From contig JAXGGA010005212.1 in NCBI GenBank assembly GCA_038373865.1, forward strand, positions 16,221 through 80,220: DNA of 64,000 nt. Reading direction: 5' to 3'. Under the pieces are notes generated by a model that was given only the letters and a program-made list of their open reading frames with translations, was not told the DNA's origin and did no database searches. Below are positions 37,977 to 47,226 of this stretch, piece by piece. The DNA comes from Uloborus plumipes. Lineage: Eukaryota > Arthropoda > Arachnida > Araneae > Uloboridae. The stretch's first letter is position 1, and every line of letters begins with the position of its first letter. The position numbers and the translations under genes are program-made.

Positions 37977-40900
37977 TAACCGGTGGTCCGGTAGACCGGC
38001 ACCGCAGAAAAATTCGACTGTTCCTTAGAGATTTTTGATCATCCACCTTAAAAAAAGTTTTCACTCAAGAGAGAGAGAAGAGAGAGAAAGAAAAGATACA
38101 ATAATAATACTAATAATACCCATAGGCGTAGCGTGATCAAAAGTTTGGGGGGGCACAGGTCAAAATTTCAGAAGTGCTGGTGGTGCTTTTGACCCCCTTC
38201 CCCCTTAGATTTTTCGTAAGAGAAATATTCGCTCTTACTATTTCGACAAATTGCACGTACAATTTCTTCTTTTTTTCCCCCTCAGCTGCTAGTTACCACC
38301 CAGGGTCGGATTTAGATTTAACCAGGCCCGTAATTTAAGAGGTTAGCGGAGGTTGAGAACTCAATGTTTTTTTACATACAGATACAAGGAGGCGTGGTTT
38401 TTGTTGTTTTCCGATGAAATTACATTATTTTGCACCCTTTGACCCCCCCCCCTGAAAAACTTAAACTAACGGGCCTGGAATTAACGGAGCCCTGAGCTAT
38501 TATAATTCCACTGCCCTTAGTCCCGACTACATTTCCGGCAGCAGAACAGGACTCTTTTTATTTTGTGTGTCTTTTTCCGTGATTAAGTCCCCGTGTTTTT
38601 TCTCGTCTTTTAATGCTCTCGCTGCATTTTCGTGTTCTTCTATGTATTGACCTTGTAGTGGCATTGATATAAGAAGAGCGATGCAATGATCTCTTTTAAG
38701 TAGGATGGACTGTTGATTCTCCCTAATTTCGGGGGATCCGGGGTTTTCCCCCGTGAAGTTTTTTGAAAAATAGGCTTAAAATTCTGCATTTTGAGGCCTT
38801 ATATGAAGTAGTTGAGACTAAAAATATGTGAGGAAAAACGAGGCAAAACAAAAATTTCTTACAAATTTTACACTCGATCAAAATAAAAATGGCTTGTGCT
38901 TCCACAAATCGCTGACATTGATATTAATCAACAGGGGATAAGAGCAAGAGAGAAGAGAGAGGGATTACAAATATTGAATCTGAAAAATTGCTGAAAGTTG
39001 CATATTTAACCAAGTTATTTTCAGGGGTAAAACTTGCAATTGCAGTTAGGAACACTGCCCTGCCTTTGACCCTAGTGACTTGCTATCCAATATAGGAAGA
39101 AATAGATCACTCTTTGCAAAAAAAAAAAAAAAAAGGAATATAAAGGCGAGGGAAAAAATAGTCACGTAAAACGCACTCATTAAAATTATCAAAACGCAAC
39201 TGAAGCAAAAAATAGCAAGCAACGAAATAAATTAAAATTATATTAATAAAAAAGGAATAAGGGAAAAAATAGTTAAAACAATATTTTTGCTCAATCAGGA
39301 ATGTTACATTACAATGATAGAAGTCGAGAGGATTCAAAAATAAGTTTTGAAAAAAAAAAAAAGAAGAAAAGAATGTATTGGAGACGATTATAAGCATAAC
39401 ACAAATTACGTAATGTAAAATAGTTTTAAAACATGAATAAATAATGTATTTTTCTTTATTATGCATTGTGGAAGATTTTAGTTATTAGCCTGCATTTAGC
39501 ATTTAATTTCTTTTTGATATGTTATGACTGACAAATGCTCGAAAAAAGCGCTTAAAAGTTGAAATTTTTGATTTGGGAAGATAAAAAATTAATTCTGCGC
39601 TATAATCCATATTTTATTATGAAAATTTACTTTTCACTGCATTACACAAGATAAAGAGATCGTCTTTTATCTTCTCTCTATTACAATGAGCTAGATTTTG
39701 TGAAAAAAAATTTTCTAGTAAAAATTATTTTTTAATATAATAAGCAGTGACATAGAATTATAAAATTTATGTCTGGAATAGGTTCATATGTGGCAGCCAG
39801 AAGCAAAAGGGATGTAAGTGCCAAAATTAAAAATTTGGAATTAGTAAGTAAAGTAAATGGTAGGAGTAGGCAATAAATGGTAGGAGAGCCTCTGATCTCT
39901 TTTGGAGCAAAATATGTAACTAGCAGTCCTGGTAAATGCTGATCTATAGCATGACTCAGAAAACTTTTTCCAGTGAAAGCCTGCCTAAGGTCTGATCTTT
40001 AAATGTGTTTTCTCAAAACTTGAATTTTTCCTTTTACATACCCTTGCTTCTCATTGCTTTACACAAAATAGCATGATTTATGTTCCACACTTCTCCAAAT
40101 TATTATTTTAGTAGTGCAACAATTATGGAGGGAGAAGGTCATGATAAAATGTGGCGCACCGGGATGGGGGTACACCCCTTAGTGGCCTTGCATTTATCAT
40201 TATTGGCAATCCTAAAGATTGTTTTGACTAAAAAAATTCCTTCTAGACGGTAATTCTGGCTACGTTAGTGGGTAACCGGTAACGAAAACTGAAATAATTC
40301 TTTCTCGGGATTTTCGTCCCTGTTAGACAAGATAGAGAGAGTATAATAAGGAGTCAAAAAAGAGTCAAACATTGCAAATTTTAACAGTGGGCCTATATTC
40401 CCCTTGCCCTCCCTCAAACATGTGGGTATAATATTTAAATAAAATTAATGAAAAAAAAAACTGTAAATGATACTCTAATCATGATTTTCGTTTCGGTTTT
40501 GCAAAACTTCAGGTTCTGAATTTTAAGTGTCCATCAAGTTGGGGGGGGGGGGGGGGGGGCACGTGCCCCCTGTGCCCCCCCCGACGCTACGCTTATGATA
40601 ATACCCTATAAACGACGATATTTTCATTAATATCGTGAATCGTGATTAATTTTCTTGCTTTTCTATGATTTTCAGCTATGTTAATTAGTTATATCTGATT
40701 ATTGAAATAGTTACTTATGTTAGTCTTAAGCTTTTTTTCGTAACTTCTTTTGCATTAAGTAAGGTTTCACTTATATATTAATTAATCTATTTGTTATTTT
40801 TATTATTCTGTAAAAAAAAGAGAAAAAACAGCAGCTATTCATAAATTTTTTCACTAGTATTTAATTGCCTTCTTATCGAAAGTTTTTTTTTTCCCTTAAA

Positions 40901-41076
40901 GTCGAAAAAAAAAAAACATGTTTTATCGTTCCGCAAATGAAGGACCCTCCCCCTCCCCCCCCCCCTCCCAAAAAAAAAAAGAGGAGAAAAAGACAAGAAA
41001 AGAAGAATATCACCGGTCCTGGTTTTATTCAAAAGCTCTTGACGGTCCGCTGTTCAAAAAAGGTCGAGAACCGCTG
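37977..41076. mobile_element. Outer hAT-like non-autonomous element
   Basis: The ends are CAGCGGTTCTTAACCGG and GGTCGAGAACCGCTG. The 8-bp flanks are TTTTAGAT (37969-37976) and TTTTAGTT (41077-41084), one mismatch. CAGCGGTTCTTAACC is a common hAT end. About 2.48 kb of its length is a second hAT insertion. Confidence 0.75.
38121..40597. mobile_element. Inner hAT-like element with perfect 8-bp duplication
   Basis: The ends CATAGGCGTAGCG and CGCTACGCTTATG are inverted, flanked by ATAATACC on both sides (38113-38120 and 40598-40605). No transposase frame is recognisable in its 2.48 kb. G/C homopolymers lie near both ends. Confidence 0.8.
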
Positions 41077-42254
41077 TTTTAGTTTACCTTGCTTCAAATT
41101 TAAATAAAAGGTGGGTGACCTCTTTTTCTTTTAGTTTTGGTTAAGTGGGACACCCATGTGATCTTTTTTAAATAATCACTGAAACCGTAAATTATTATTT
41201 TGGAAATCAATGGTGGACTTTTGTTCATTTATAACGTCCAAGATAAAATAAGTAGTCAATAGGTTTAAATTCTTGTGTTTTAAAACTTCTATATAAGGCT
41301 TCAAAAACGAACTGTTCTAAAAAGCGGTCCCATTTATCCCAAGCAAATTGATAGGCAAAGCTCCATCATTACTTTAAATAAAACAATAAGTTCTTACCTC
41401 TATGATGCAGAATTCTATTTTGAATTTGAGCTGCACTTTCTTCTTCATATACGAGTTCGCGCCTAACTCATCACACCGAATTTTAAGTTGTGTCGTACCA
41501 ATAGTTAAAACAAAAATGTTAAAATCATTCAACAATCCGACGACTTTTGGAATCCGACACCATTCCATATGGTTAACAGACACCGAATGAAAGCAGCGCT
41601 ATTGAAGAGATTCGTCCGAGTTTCTTCTAGACCTCCCCATCCCGCATTTCGTTTGAAAATTTCCGACAGCTTTAATTGTCACCGCGCCGATCAGGATTGT
41701 GCGCCGATAGGCTTTTAGGACAAAAACAGGGCCCTAGAAAGAGAAAGGAGCCCTAGGACAAAAAGTAGTTACAATCACCCAGGGCCTAAGAACAGGACGA
41801 TCACCACCTGCAAAGGCGACGACCCGCAGAGGCGACGATGACAGGAAATCATTAGGAAGGGGCAATTCAGGCGATTTATTGGCTTGTTACCATCGAATAG
41901 TCATCGGAAAGTGTCTCTTCTCAAATGTCAATGAATGTTTGTTTAAAACATGCTGCTAGCGATTTTCGTGTGAGGTCTGATCTGTTTGGAAAAAAAAAAA
42001 AAAAAAATTCTCCTTTTTAGCCTGAACAAAAGTAACTTTCCCCATAACTAAAGTATGCCTAAAGGAATGCAGCAAGATGAGGACAGCTAACGATAGCGCT
42101 CCACTGCAATGAATAATGAAGATATTTTTTTAAAGAAAAATATTTTATTGAGTAGATAGATTTTTTTTTAATTTCTGTCGGAGTCAGTAAACTTTTCAGG
42201 GGCAAGACGCTTCCGACGGGGGGGGGGGGGCAATTGCCCCCCCCCCCGCCCCCT
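41077..42254. other. No gene seen
   Basis: Contains a moderately GC-rich stretch at 41590-41870 without a recognisable frame, and G and C runs at 42220-42250 that look like a transposon end. Confidence 0.5.
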
Positions 42255-42560
42255 ACCCAAACAGCAAAGGTACGTTTAGTAAACGTCTACAAAAGGTCTG
42301 TCGAAAACGTCAATTAAATGGTCTAAACGAGCCACTTGGCAACGTTTTTTTAGACCTTTTCGTAGACGTTTTGTAAACGTTATTGCGTACGTTTTGTAAA
42401 CGACTTTTTGACTAACTTATTTGCGTTTTGTAAACGTCATTTGGCATCGTTTTGTAAACGACTTTCCAGATAATTTATATGCGTTTTGTAAACGTCGTCT
42501 GGCATCGTTTTGTAAACGTTTTTTCGCTTTTTTTTTAATGCGTTTTGTAAAAGTTTTCTA
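42255..42560. repeat. Element end with GTTTTGTAAACG tandem repeats
   Basis: Starts ACCCAAACAGCAAAGGTACG, then repeats GCGTTTTGTAAACG about six times at 40-60 base spacing. An inverted relative ending GTACCTTTGCTGCTTGAGTA lies at 60330-60570, and the short element at 13464-13573 has the same end type. Confidence 0.6.
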
Positions 42561-42563
42561 AAA

Positions 42564-43035
42564 TACTCCAATGGTGGTTCCTGAAAATTGGGGATTGTCT
42601 GCGGGTTTTTTGTCCCCGGTTTTATTACTCTGTTAGTTTGACGTTTTTTAAAATTAAAAATTCATACCGTTTAATTTTTGTTTTGTTTGTTTAGTATTTA
42701 TGATTTCGATTTTCAGTGTCGCATTCTGTTTCGTGATTATTTTATGGTATGTGCTAAATAGCAGTTGAATAAAAAAAAATGTAATTCAACGAAAGAAACT
42801 GAATTTTCTTTTTTAAATTCAACTGTTTGCACACACAATAAATAAAACACAAAACAAAGAGTGCGACACTGAAAATTCACATTTCAATTTATAAATGCTA
42901 AACAGACAAAAGAAAAATTTAACAGTGAAATTTCTAACATTTAAACAAAATCAAATTGTAACAGAGTAATAAAACCGCGGACAAAAGACCCACAAACCAT
43001 ACCCAATTTTCAAGAACCACCATTGGAGTATATAG
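42564..43035. mobile_element. Foldback element of about 470 bp
   Basis: ACTCCAATGGTGGTTCCTGA on the left is mirrored by AAGAACCACCATTGGAGT on the right. The arms pair almost to the centre (near 42800). Confidence 0.75.
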
Positions 43036-43483
43036 GAAAACGTAGTTCACAGTTTGAAATTTTACCTTTCATAGAAAAAAGATGTGATGCTCGAGACTAC
43101 ATAGTATAGTTCAGTCAATTCCGAAAACAACGAATATGTAAAATATACTCTATTTAAAAATTACAACGTAACAAAATTTGCCAATTGCAAAAATGTTTTA
43201 TTCAACTGATGTTATCACATCACACAAAAATAGCACACAAGACATCACAAAAAATCTAAATTTTAATTTATATAAATGCTAAACATTAATGCTAAAGAAA
43301 ATTAAAATGAAATATATATTTAACACAAGAATAAGATCAGCCACAAGTCTATGTATAAAATGTACATCCGTTATGTTATGTTAAGAATAACAACATGGGT
43401 ACGGGCATCCGTTTAAAATTTCTGCTACTCTCCCCTGCGCACCTCTAAAAAATTGAGCATTCAGCATATTGTACGACGTGATA
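43036..43483. other. No gene seen
   Basis: AT-rich flank of the virus-like element. No coding frame is recognised. Confidence 0.5.
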
Positions 43484-43590
43484 GGTTGTTTTATTTATTT
43501 TTACTTTTTTCAACCTCCGTTTTTTTCTTTTAAAAAAACTTTTGAAGATACAAACGATTGTTTGGTCAAAAAAGAATTGTACAATGGAGG

Positions 43591-43788
43591 TTATTTCTCT
43601 AAAAAATCACCATAACGATTGAGGCATTTGTCATATCTGAGAGCAAGCTTTGAAAAAGCCTCCTCATCACATGTTGCCGCCAATGATTGGAAGTGAGTTG
43701 TGACGGTGTCTATGAGTTCCACATCAGTTTGGAAGCATTGATTGGGGACCAGTGCTTCCAAACTAACTGCAAACTGAGTGCAAGACAC
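43591..43788 (-). pseudogene. C-terminal fragment of a mariner/Tc1-type transposase (left repeat)
   Basis: 65 codons ending ALRYDKCLNRYGDFLEK. The D-K-C-L-N-x-x-G-D-[YF]-[VL]-E-K ending is characteristic of mariner-family transposases (family knowledge). The catalytic part is absent. A relative lies in the right repeat with one stop codon. Confidence 0.6.
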
Positions 43789-43914
43789 TAAAATTGTTCA
43801 GACCCTTGACAAGGAGACAAAGTCCACAGTATTCGTGTAATCCGACGGCTACTTCAGCAGTTTCCATGGGACATTTTCGAAAATCCTTTTTTCTTCAGAG
43901 TTAGCGCCAGTAGA

Positions 43915-43922
43915 TATAAAAG
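43915..43922 (+). promoter_or_regulatory. TATA box in left terminal repeat core
   Basis: TATAAAAG lies just inside the edge of the near-identical repeat core, pointing inward. The same element lies mirrored in the right repeat at about 53937-53944. No good initiator is visible about 30 bases downstream, so function is uncertain. Confidence 0.35.
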
Positions 43923-44530
43923 GCCGGTTCTAGGACAAGAGGAGGCTGTGAGGCTGGAGCCACCTCCCACAGCCTCCTCCCGCCGCCTCCTCCCGCCGCC
44001 TCCCCCACCTGCACCTCCCCCACCCTGGGTTGAGTTGTTTAGGGGCTGCTGCTTGGGGTTGAGTTGTTTTCAGGGCCGCCGGGAGTTTTACACGTTGAAG
44101 AAGGTTATGAGGCTTTTTTTCGAATGGCAACACCTTTTCTGGTTGCTATGACAACCAAATATTTAGGTTTCTTTGAATGGCAACACTTGTTGCGTTTTTG
44201 GGGCCGCCGGGAGTTTTCGGTTGGCAACACGTTCTTGCTTACGCAAGACTACAAGGTGATGATCTGGTTGCTATGACAACCAAATATTTAGGTTTCTTTG
44301 AATGGCAACACTTGTTGCTTTTACGTTTCTTGCTGTCATGATAGCCAGTGGCGCCATCTACGAGGATTTTGTTTAACCTTAAGATTACTTTATTTTATTT
44401 TACTGACTCTGAATATTTTCTGGAATTTAATTTTATTCTAGGCGCTCGTGGCGCCATCTATTGAGTGAACGAATTTAATTCTTTTTTTTTTTTCATTTCG
44501 GGACTTTGAATATTTTTGTAAATTTTACTG

Positions 44531-44622
44531 TGCTCGAGGTGAGGATCGAACCTCAAACCTACAAAAGACCTTCGTAACTGTCAGATTGGTCAACGCGCAA
44601 ACTGACTAAGCTACGAAGGTCT
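44531..44622 (-). ncRNA. tRNA-like unit in left terminal repeat
   Basis: On the minus strand, TAGCTTAGTCAGTTTGCGCG fits a Pol III A box and GAGGTTCGATCCTC a B box with T-arm pairing. GACCTTCGTA and TACGAAGGTC form a perfect 10-base inverted pair around the A-box half, which is not a normal tRNA pairing. There is no nearby TTTT terminator downstream. The right repeat has a homologous but different unit at the mirrored place. Confidence 0.45.
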
Positions 44623-44725
44623 GATGTCTTGTTCGTTAACTATGATCCCAATATAATTTTCAGTGTTAAAGAACGATGATGCTGCCATCTGTTGCCGGAA
44701 ATTTATTCAATTTTTAAGTGTTGAA

Positions 44726-44763
44726 TATAAAATATTATATTGCAGGTACTACCTTTTCATTTT
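44726..44763 (+). promoter_or_regulatory. TATA-initiator promoter of the small membrane gene
   Basis: TATAAAAT at 44726 is followed by TCATT at 44757, 33 bases from TATA start to initiator A. The first ATG after it is 44769, the start of the small membrane protein. Confidence 0.55.
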
Positions 44764-44768
44764 TAGTT

Positions 44769-44930
44769 ATGGCATCAAGAGAGGAGGTTGTGGGGATTAC
44801 GGTCCTTTATATCAGTTTGTGTATTGTGATGGGTATAATATATATTTTAACTGGAAAATCTGATTTTGAAGTTGATTTTCTACTGAAACCGAATGATACA
44901 TCTAATTCACTCATATCGTTTCGAGGATGA
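44769..44930 (+). CDS. Small single-pass membrane protein
   Basis: 53 residues starting MASREEVVGITVLYISLCIV. Residues about 7-29 form one hydrophobic segment ending in a short polar tail of about 24 residues with several acidic residues. The ATG at 44769 is preferred over the earlier in-frame start at 44718 because a TATA box and initiator (44726-44763) put the RNA start between them. It is the first gene of the rightward series and ends 39 bases before the integrase. Function unknown; small membrane proteins with this position could act in release or entry, but nothing in the sequence proves it. Confidence 0.5.
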   Translation: MASREEVVGITVLYISLCIVMGIIYILTGKSDFEVDFLLKPNDTSNSLISFRG

Positions 44931-44969
44931 TTCATATCAAAGTGTCGAATAATCATTTTTCCTGCTGTA

Positions 44970-46013
44970 ATGAAGAAGGCTTATCTGGAACCGGGTCGAG
45001 AAGCAAGTTTTGGTGGTGTCGATGCATTATATCGTGCTGCGCGAGGAAAAGTACCCAAGAAAGTCATCCAGAAATATTTGTCGGGAGTGGATGCGTACAC
45101 ACTCCACCGTCCAGTGAGAAAGAAGTTCCCAACCAATCGCGTAATCATCCATTCTATGAATCATCAATTTCAGGCAGATCTCGCAGATCTTACAAGTTTA
45201 CAAAAACATAACCGTGGTTATCGATATATATTGACATGTATTGATATTTTCTCAAAGTATGCATGGGCGAAGCCCCTGAAGACGAAACAGCCTCGAGAGA
45301 TTGTCGACGCTTTCAAGATTATTTTTTCTGAGAGAAAGCCAAAGTTGCTGCAAACAGATCAGGGTGGCGAATTTAAAAATGCACTCTTTCAAAAGTTTCT
45401 TCGTGAGAATCAAGTCAAGTTTTTCACGACATTTAATTCCACAAAATGTTCGGTGATAGAAAGGTTCAACAGAACATTGAAAACAAAAATGTGGAAATAT
45501 TTTACGAGTCGAAATACTTATAATTTTATAGATGTCTTAGACGATTTGGTAAAAAGTTATAACATCACTTACCATTCCACTATCAAGAGAGCACCCGCAG
45601 AAGTGAACATCGATAATGAGAGCGATGTGTATTTCGCGATCTATGGTGATAATCAAATTACAGAAGGAAAACCATGTATTTTCAGCATTGGTGATGTTGT
45701 TCGTATTTCCAAGCAAAAACTCACTTTTGAAAAAGGATACGAGAAAAATTGGACTGAGGAAATGTTCATCATTACAGAGTGTGTAAAAAGAGCTATTCCA
45801 GTGTATCGTGTGAAAGATTTAATGGGCGAGCCCATTCAAGGTACTTTTTATCCTCAAGAATTACAAAAAGTGAAACTTAAAGAAGATTATACTGTTGAAA
45901 AAATATTGCGAAAGAGGAAAAAGGGAAATCAAACTGAATATTTTGTCAAGTTTCGTGGATACCCGGATAAATTCAACCAATGGATTCCAGCCTTGCAGCT
46001 GTCTGAACTATAA
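44970..46013 (+). CDS. Retroviral-type integrase with C-terminal chromodomain
   Basis: 347 residues. The rve catalytic core carries Asp70 (QADLADL), Asp130 (LQTDQGGEF) and Glu164 (VIERFNRTLK), with 33 residues between the last two. The N-terminus lacks an HHCC finger and instead has the AYTLHRPVRKKFP stretch seen in Polinton/Maverick integrases and C. elegans F54H12.3 (family knowledge). Residues about 307-347, with EKILRKRKK, EYFVKFRGYP and W-IPA, form a chromodomain, which in other integrases can steer insertion to marked chromatin. All key residues are intact. The stop codon overlaps the TATA box of the next gene. It would insert the element DNA into the host chromosome. Confidence 0.92.
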   Translation: MKKAYLEPGREASFGGVDALYRAARGKVPKKVIQKYLSGVDAYTLHRPVRKKFPTNRVIIHSMNHQFQADLADLTSLQKHNRGYRYILTCIDIFSKYAWAKPLKTKQPREIVDAFKIIFSERKPKLLQTDQGGEFKNALFQKFLRENQVKFFTTFNSTKCSVIERFNRTLKTKMWKYFTSRNTYNFIDVLDDLVKSYNITYHSTIKRAPAEVNIDNESDVYFAIYGDNQITEGKPCIFSIGDVVRISKQKLTFEKGYEKNWTEEMFIITECVKRAIPVYRVKDLMGEPIQGTFYPQELQKVKLKEDYTVEKILRKRKKGNQTEYFVKFRGYPDKFNQWIPALQLSEL

Positions 46014-46045
46014 ATATCGAGCACATGATATAATTTGCTCAGTCT
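46009..46045 (+). promoter_or_regulatory. TATA-initiator promoter overlapping the integrase stop codon
   Basis: TATAAATA at 46009 includes the integrase TAA. TCAGTC at 46039 is an arthropod-type initiator with its A 32 bases from the TATA start. The first ATG downstream, 46053, starts the penton-like gene. Confidence 0.6.
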
Positions 46046-46052
46046 TGTCGAG

Positions 46053-46799
46053 ATGTCGTTCTTCATCACATTGCCGAGCGATAATTCCTTGAATTATTTT
46101 CCCGATAATAAGATATCGCATTTTATTACGCGACTACCAACACCCATTGAACTAACCGGCCAGTGGGAATGTGCCTTAGTCGAATTGATCTATCCTCATA
46201 CTTGGTATAATGTGAACCGAGAGAATAACTTGATCGGATTTGATTTGGGTGATGGAAAAGAATTAGGCAGAAATATTCCACCTGGATGTTATGAAAATGT
46301 GCCTGACATTTTAAAAGCGATAAGTATACCAGACCATGATAATCGAATTTCATTCAACTATAATACTGTAACAAAACGTGTGCGTATCAAAGTAAAAAAC
46401 AAGGCGCGCGTTGTCTTTCATGAAGGATTATCACAGATGTTGGGATTTCCACCTATGATCATCGGTGGCGAGAGCGACAAAAATGTAGAGCAGACAGCGT
46501 TCAGCCCTCAAATTGCAGATCCAAATGCTCATTTCAGAGTGTTGATGATTTATACAGATATTATCGAACATCAAATCGTGGGAGATGTGTATGCACCTCT
46601 CCTTCGAACAGTTACAGTAACAGGTACTGATGGAGAGATGGTCAGCGTTGAATATGAAAGACCTCATTATCTGCCTGTGAGTCGAAAAATTATAGACACC
46701 ATTGAAATCGTTATAAGGACCAACACTGGACTGTTAGTGCCATTCGAGCGTGGGAGATCGTACGTGAAACTTCACTTTCGCCAGAAGTACCTCTCATGA
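46053..46799 (+). CDS. Penton-like minor capsid protein
   Basis: 248 residues from the ATG at 46053, 12 bases after the initiator; the open frame could be extended upstream only with a TTG. It opens MSFFITLPSDNSLNYFPDNK and continues with an ELTGQWECALVELIYPHTW stretch, matching in order and spacing what I remember of the conserved minor capsid candidate of animal Polintons. The predicted strand-rich, helix-poor composition fits a single jelly-roll penton. Its position directly before the pVI-like and major capsid genes supports a structural role. The stop overlaps the next start (ATGATG). Identity as penton is an inference from family context. Confidence 0.7.
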   Translation: MSFFITLPSDNSLNYFPDNKISHFITRLPTPIELTGQWECALVELIYPHTWYNVNRENNLIGFDLGDGKELGRNIPPGCYENVPDILKAISIPDHDNRISFNYNTVTKRVRIKVKNKARVVFHEGLSQMLGFPPMIIGGESDKNVEQTAFSPQIADPNAHFRVLMIYTDIIEHQIVGDVYAPLLRTVTVTGTDGEMVSVEYERPHYLPVSRKIIDTIEIVIRTNTGLLVPFERGRSYVKLHFRQKYLS

Positions 46800-47221
46800 T
46801 GTATGTGCCATATCAATGCTGCCAAAAATCCTTCGAGGATTACTATACTCAACAAATTGGAAATGGACTTAATTATTATCAAGGTGCCCCATATCAAAGA
46901 GGATATGGTTTCGGCGGTCTCTTCAAATCTTTCTTCAGAGCTGCGGTCCCCCTATTCAAATCAGGGGCAAAGACGGTTGGAAAGCAAATTTTGAATAGTG
47001 GTGTTGACTTATTCAATGATGTGTCACGTGGTGAAAATCTGAAAGTGGCTGCGAAGCGTCGACTGAAAGAAGCTGGAAAAAATTTGACTGATAAAGCTGC
47101 AGTTAAAATTAAAACCATGATTGGATCTGGAAAAAAGAATAAAAAGCGTAAGCTTTATGAGAATCCAATCAGTTTTCACAAAACCAAGAGAGTGAAAAGA
47201 CATCACGATATCTTCTCCTAA
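46796..47221 (+). CDS. Basic pVI-like virion protein precursor
   Basis: 141 residues, overlapping the previous gene by four bases. After a Tyr/Cys-containing leader comes a Gly/aromatic stretch and a potentially amphipathic helix (GGLFKSFFRAAVPLFKSGA, residues 40-58), then a basic tail with KKNKKRK and KRVKRHH. Two places fit the adenoviral protease rule (M/I/L/N/Q)-x-G-x|G: Q20-I-G-N|G and M108-I-G-S|G. Loss of a leader and of a short basic tail is how adenovirus protein VI matures, and pVI's amphipathic helix disrupts membranes. The tail has no Cys, so a disulfide cofactor role like that of the adenovirus pVI tail is not supported. No sequence identity to pVI is claimed. Confidence 0.6.
   Translation: MMYVPYQCCQKSFEDYYTQQIGNGLNYYQGAPYQRGYGFGGLFKSFFRAAVPLFKSGAKTVGKQILNSGVDLFNDVSRGENLKVAAKRRLKEAGKNLTDKAAVKIKTMIGSGKKNKKRKLYENPISFHKTKRVKRHHDIFS
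47139..47175 (+). promoter_or_regulatory. Candidate promoter of the major capsid gene
   Basis: ATAAAAAG at 47139 lies 32 bases before the A of TCAGTT at 47169. No ATG intervenes before 47227. It lies within the end of the pVI-like gene. Confidence 0.35.
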
Positions 47222-47226
47222 GAAAA

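Larger units (their letters stand above)
43484..44705. repeat. Left terminal inverted repeat of the virus-like element
   Basis: Inverted match to about 53135-54307 in blocks: a mariner-like outer block (43507-43790, about 95 percent by eye over its best 190 bases), an unlike gap (43790-43903), a nearly identical core (43904-44517), then a diverged inner block with a tRNA-like unit (to about 44705). The core holds a TATAAAAG at 43915, a GC-rich CCTCC/CCGCC tract (43960-44030), and a 54-bp direct repeat (44140-44193 and 44265-44318). Confidence 0.85.

Noticed and set aside
39107..39466. 119-codon Phe-rich minus-strand frame
   Set aside because: Generated by A-rich sequence inside the inner hAT-like element; no domain.
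43948..44276. Proline-rich frames in the left terminal repeat and mirrored ones at 53562-53911
   Set aside because: They lie in the CCTCC tract and direct repeats of the terminal repeat; no start context, no domain, and the frame is changed by the 21-base insertion in the right copy.
44927..45211. 94-codon frame overlapping the integrase start
   Set aside because: Shadow of the integrase in another frame.
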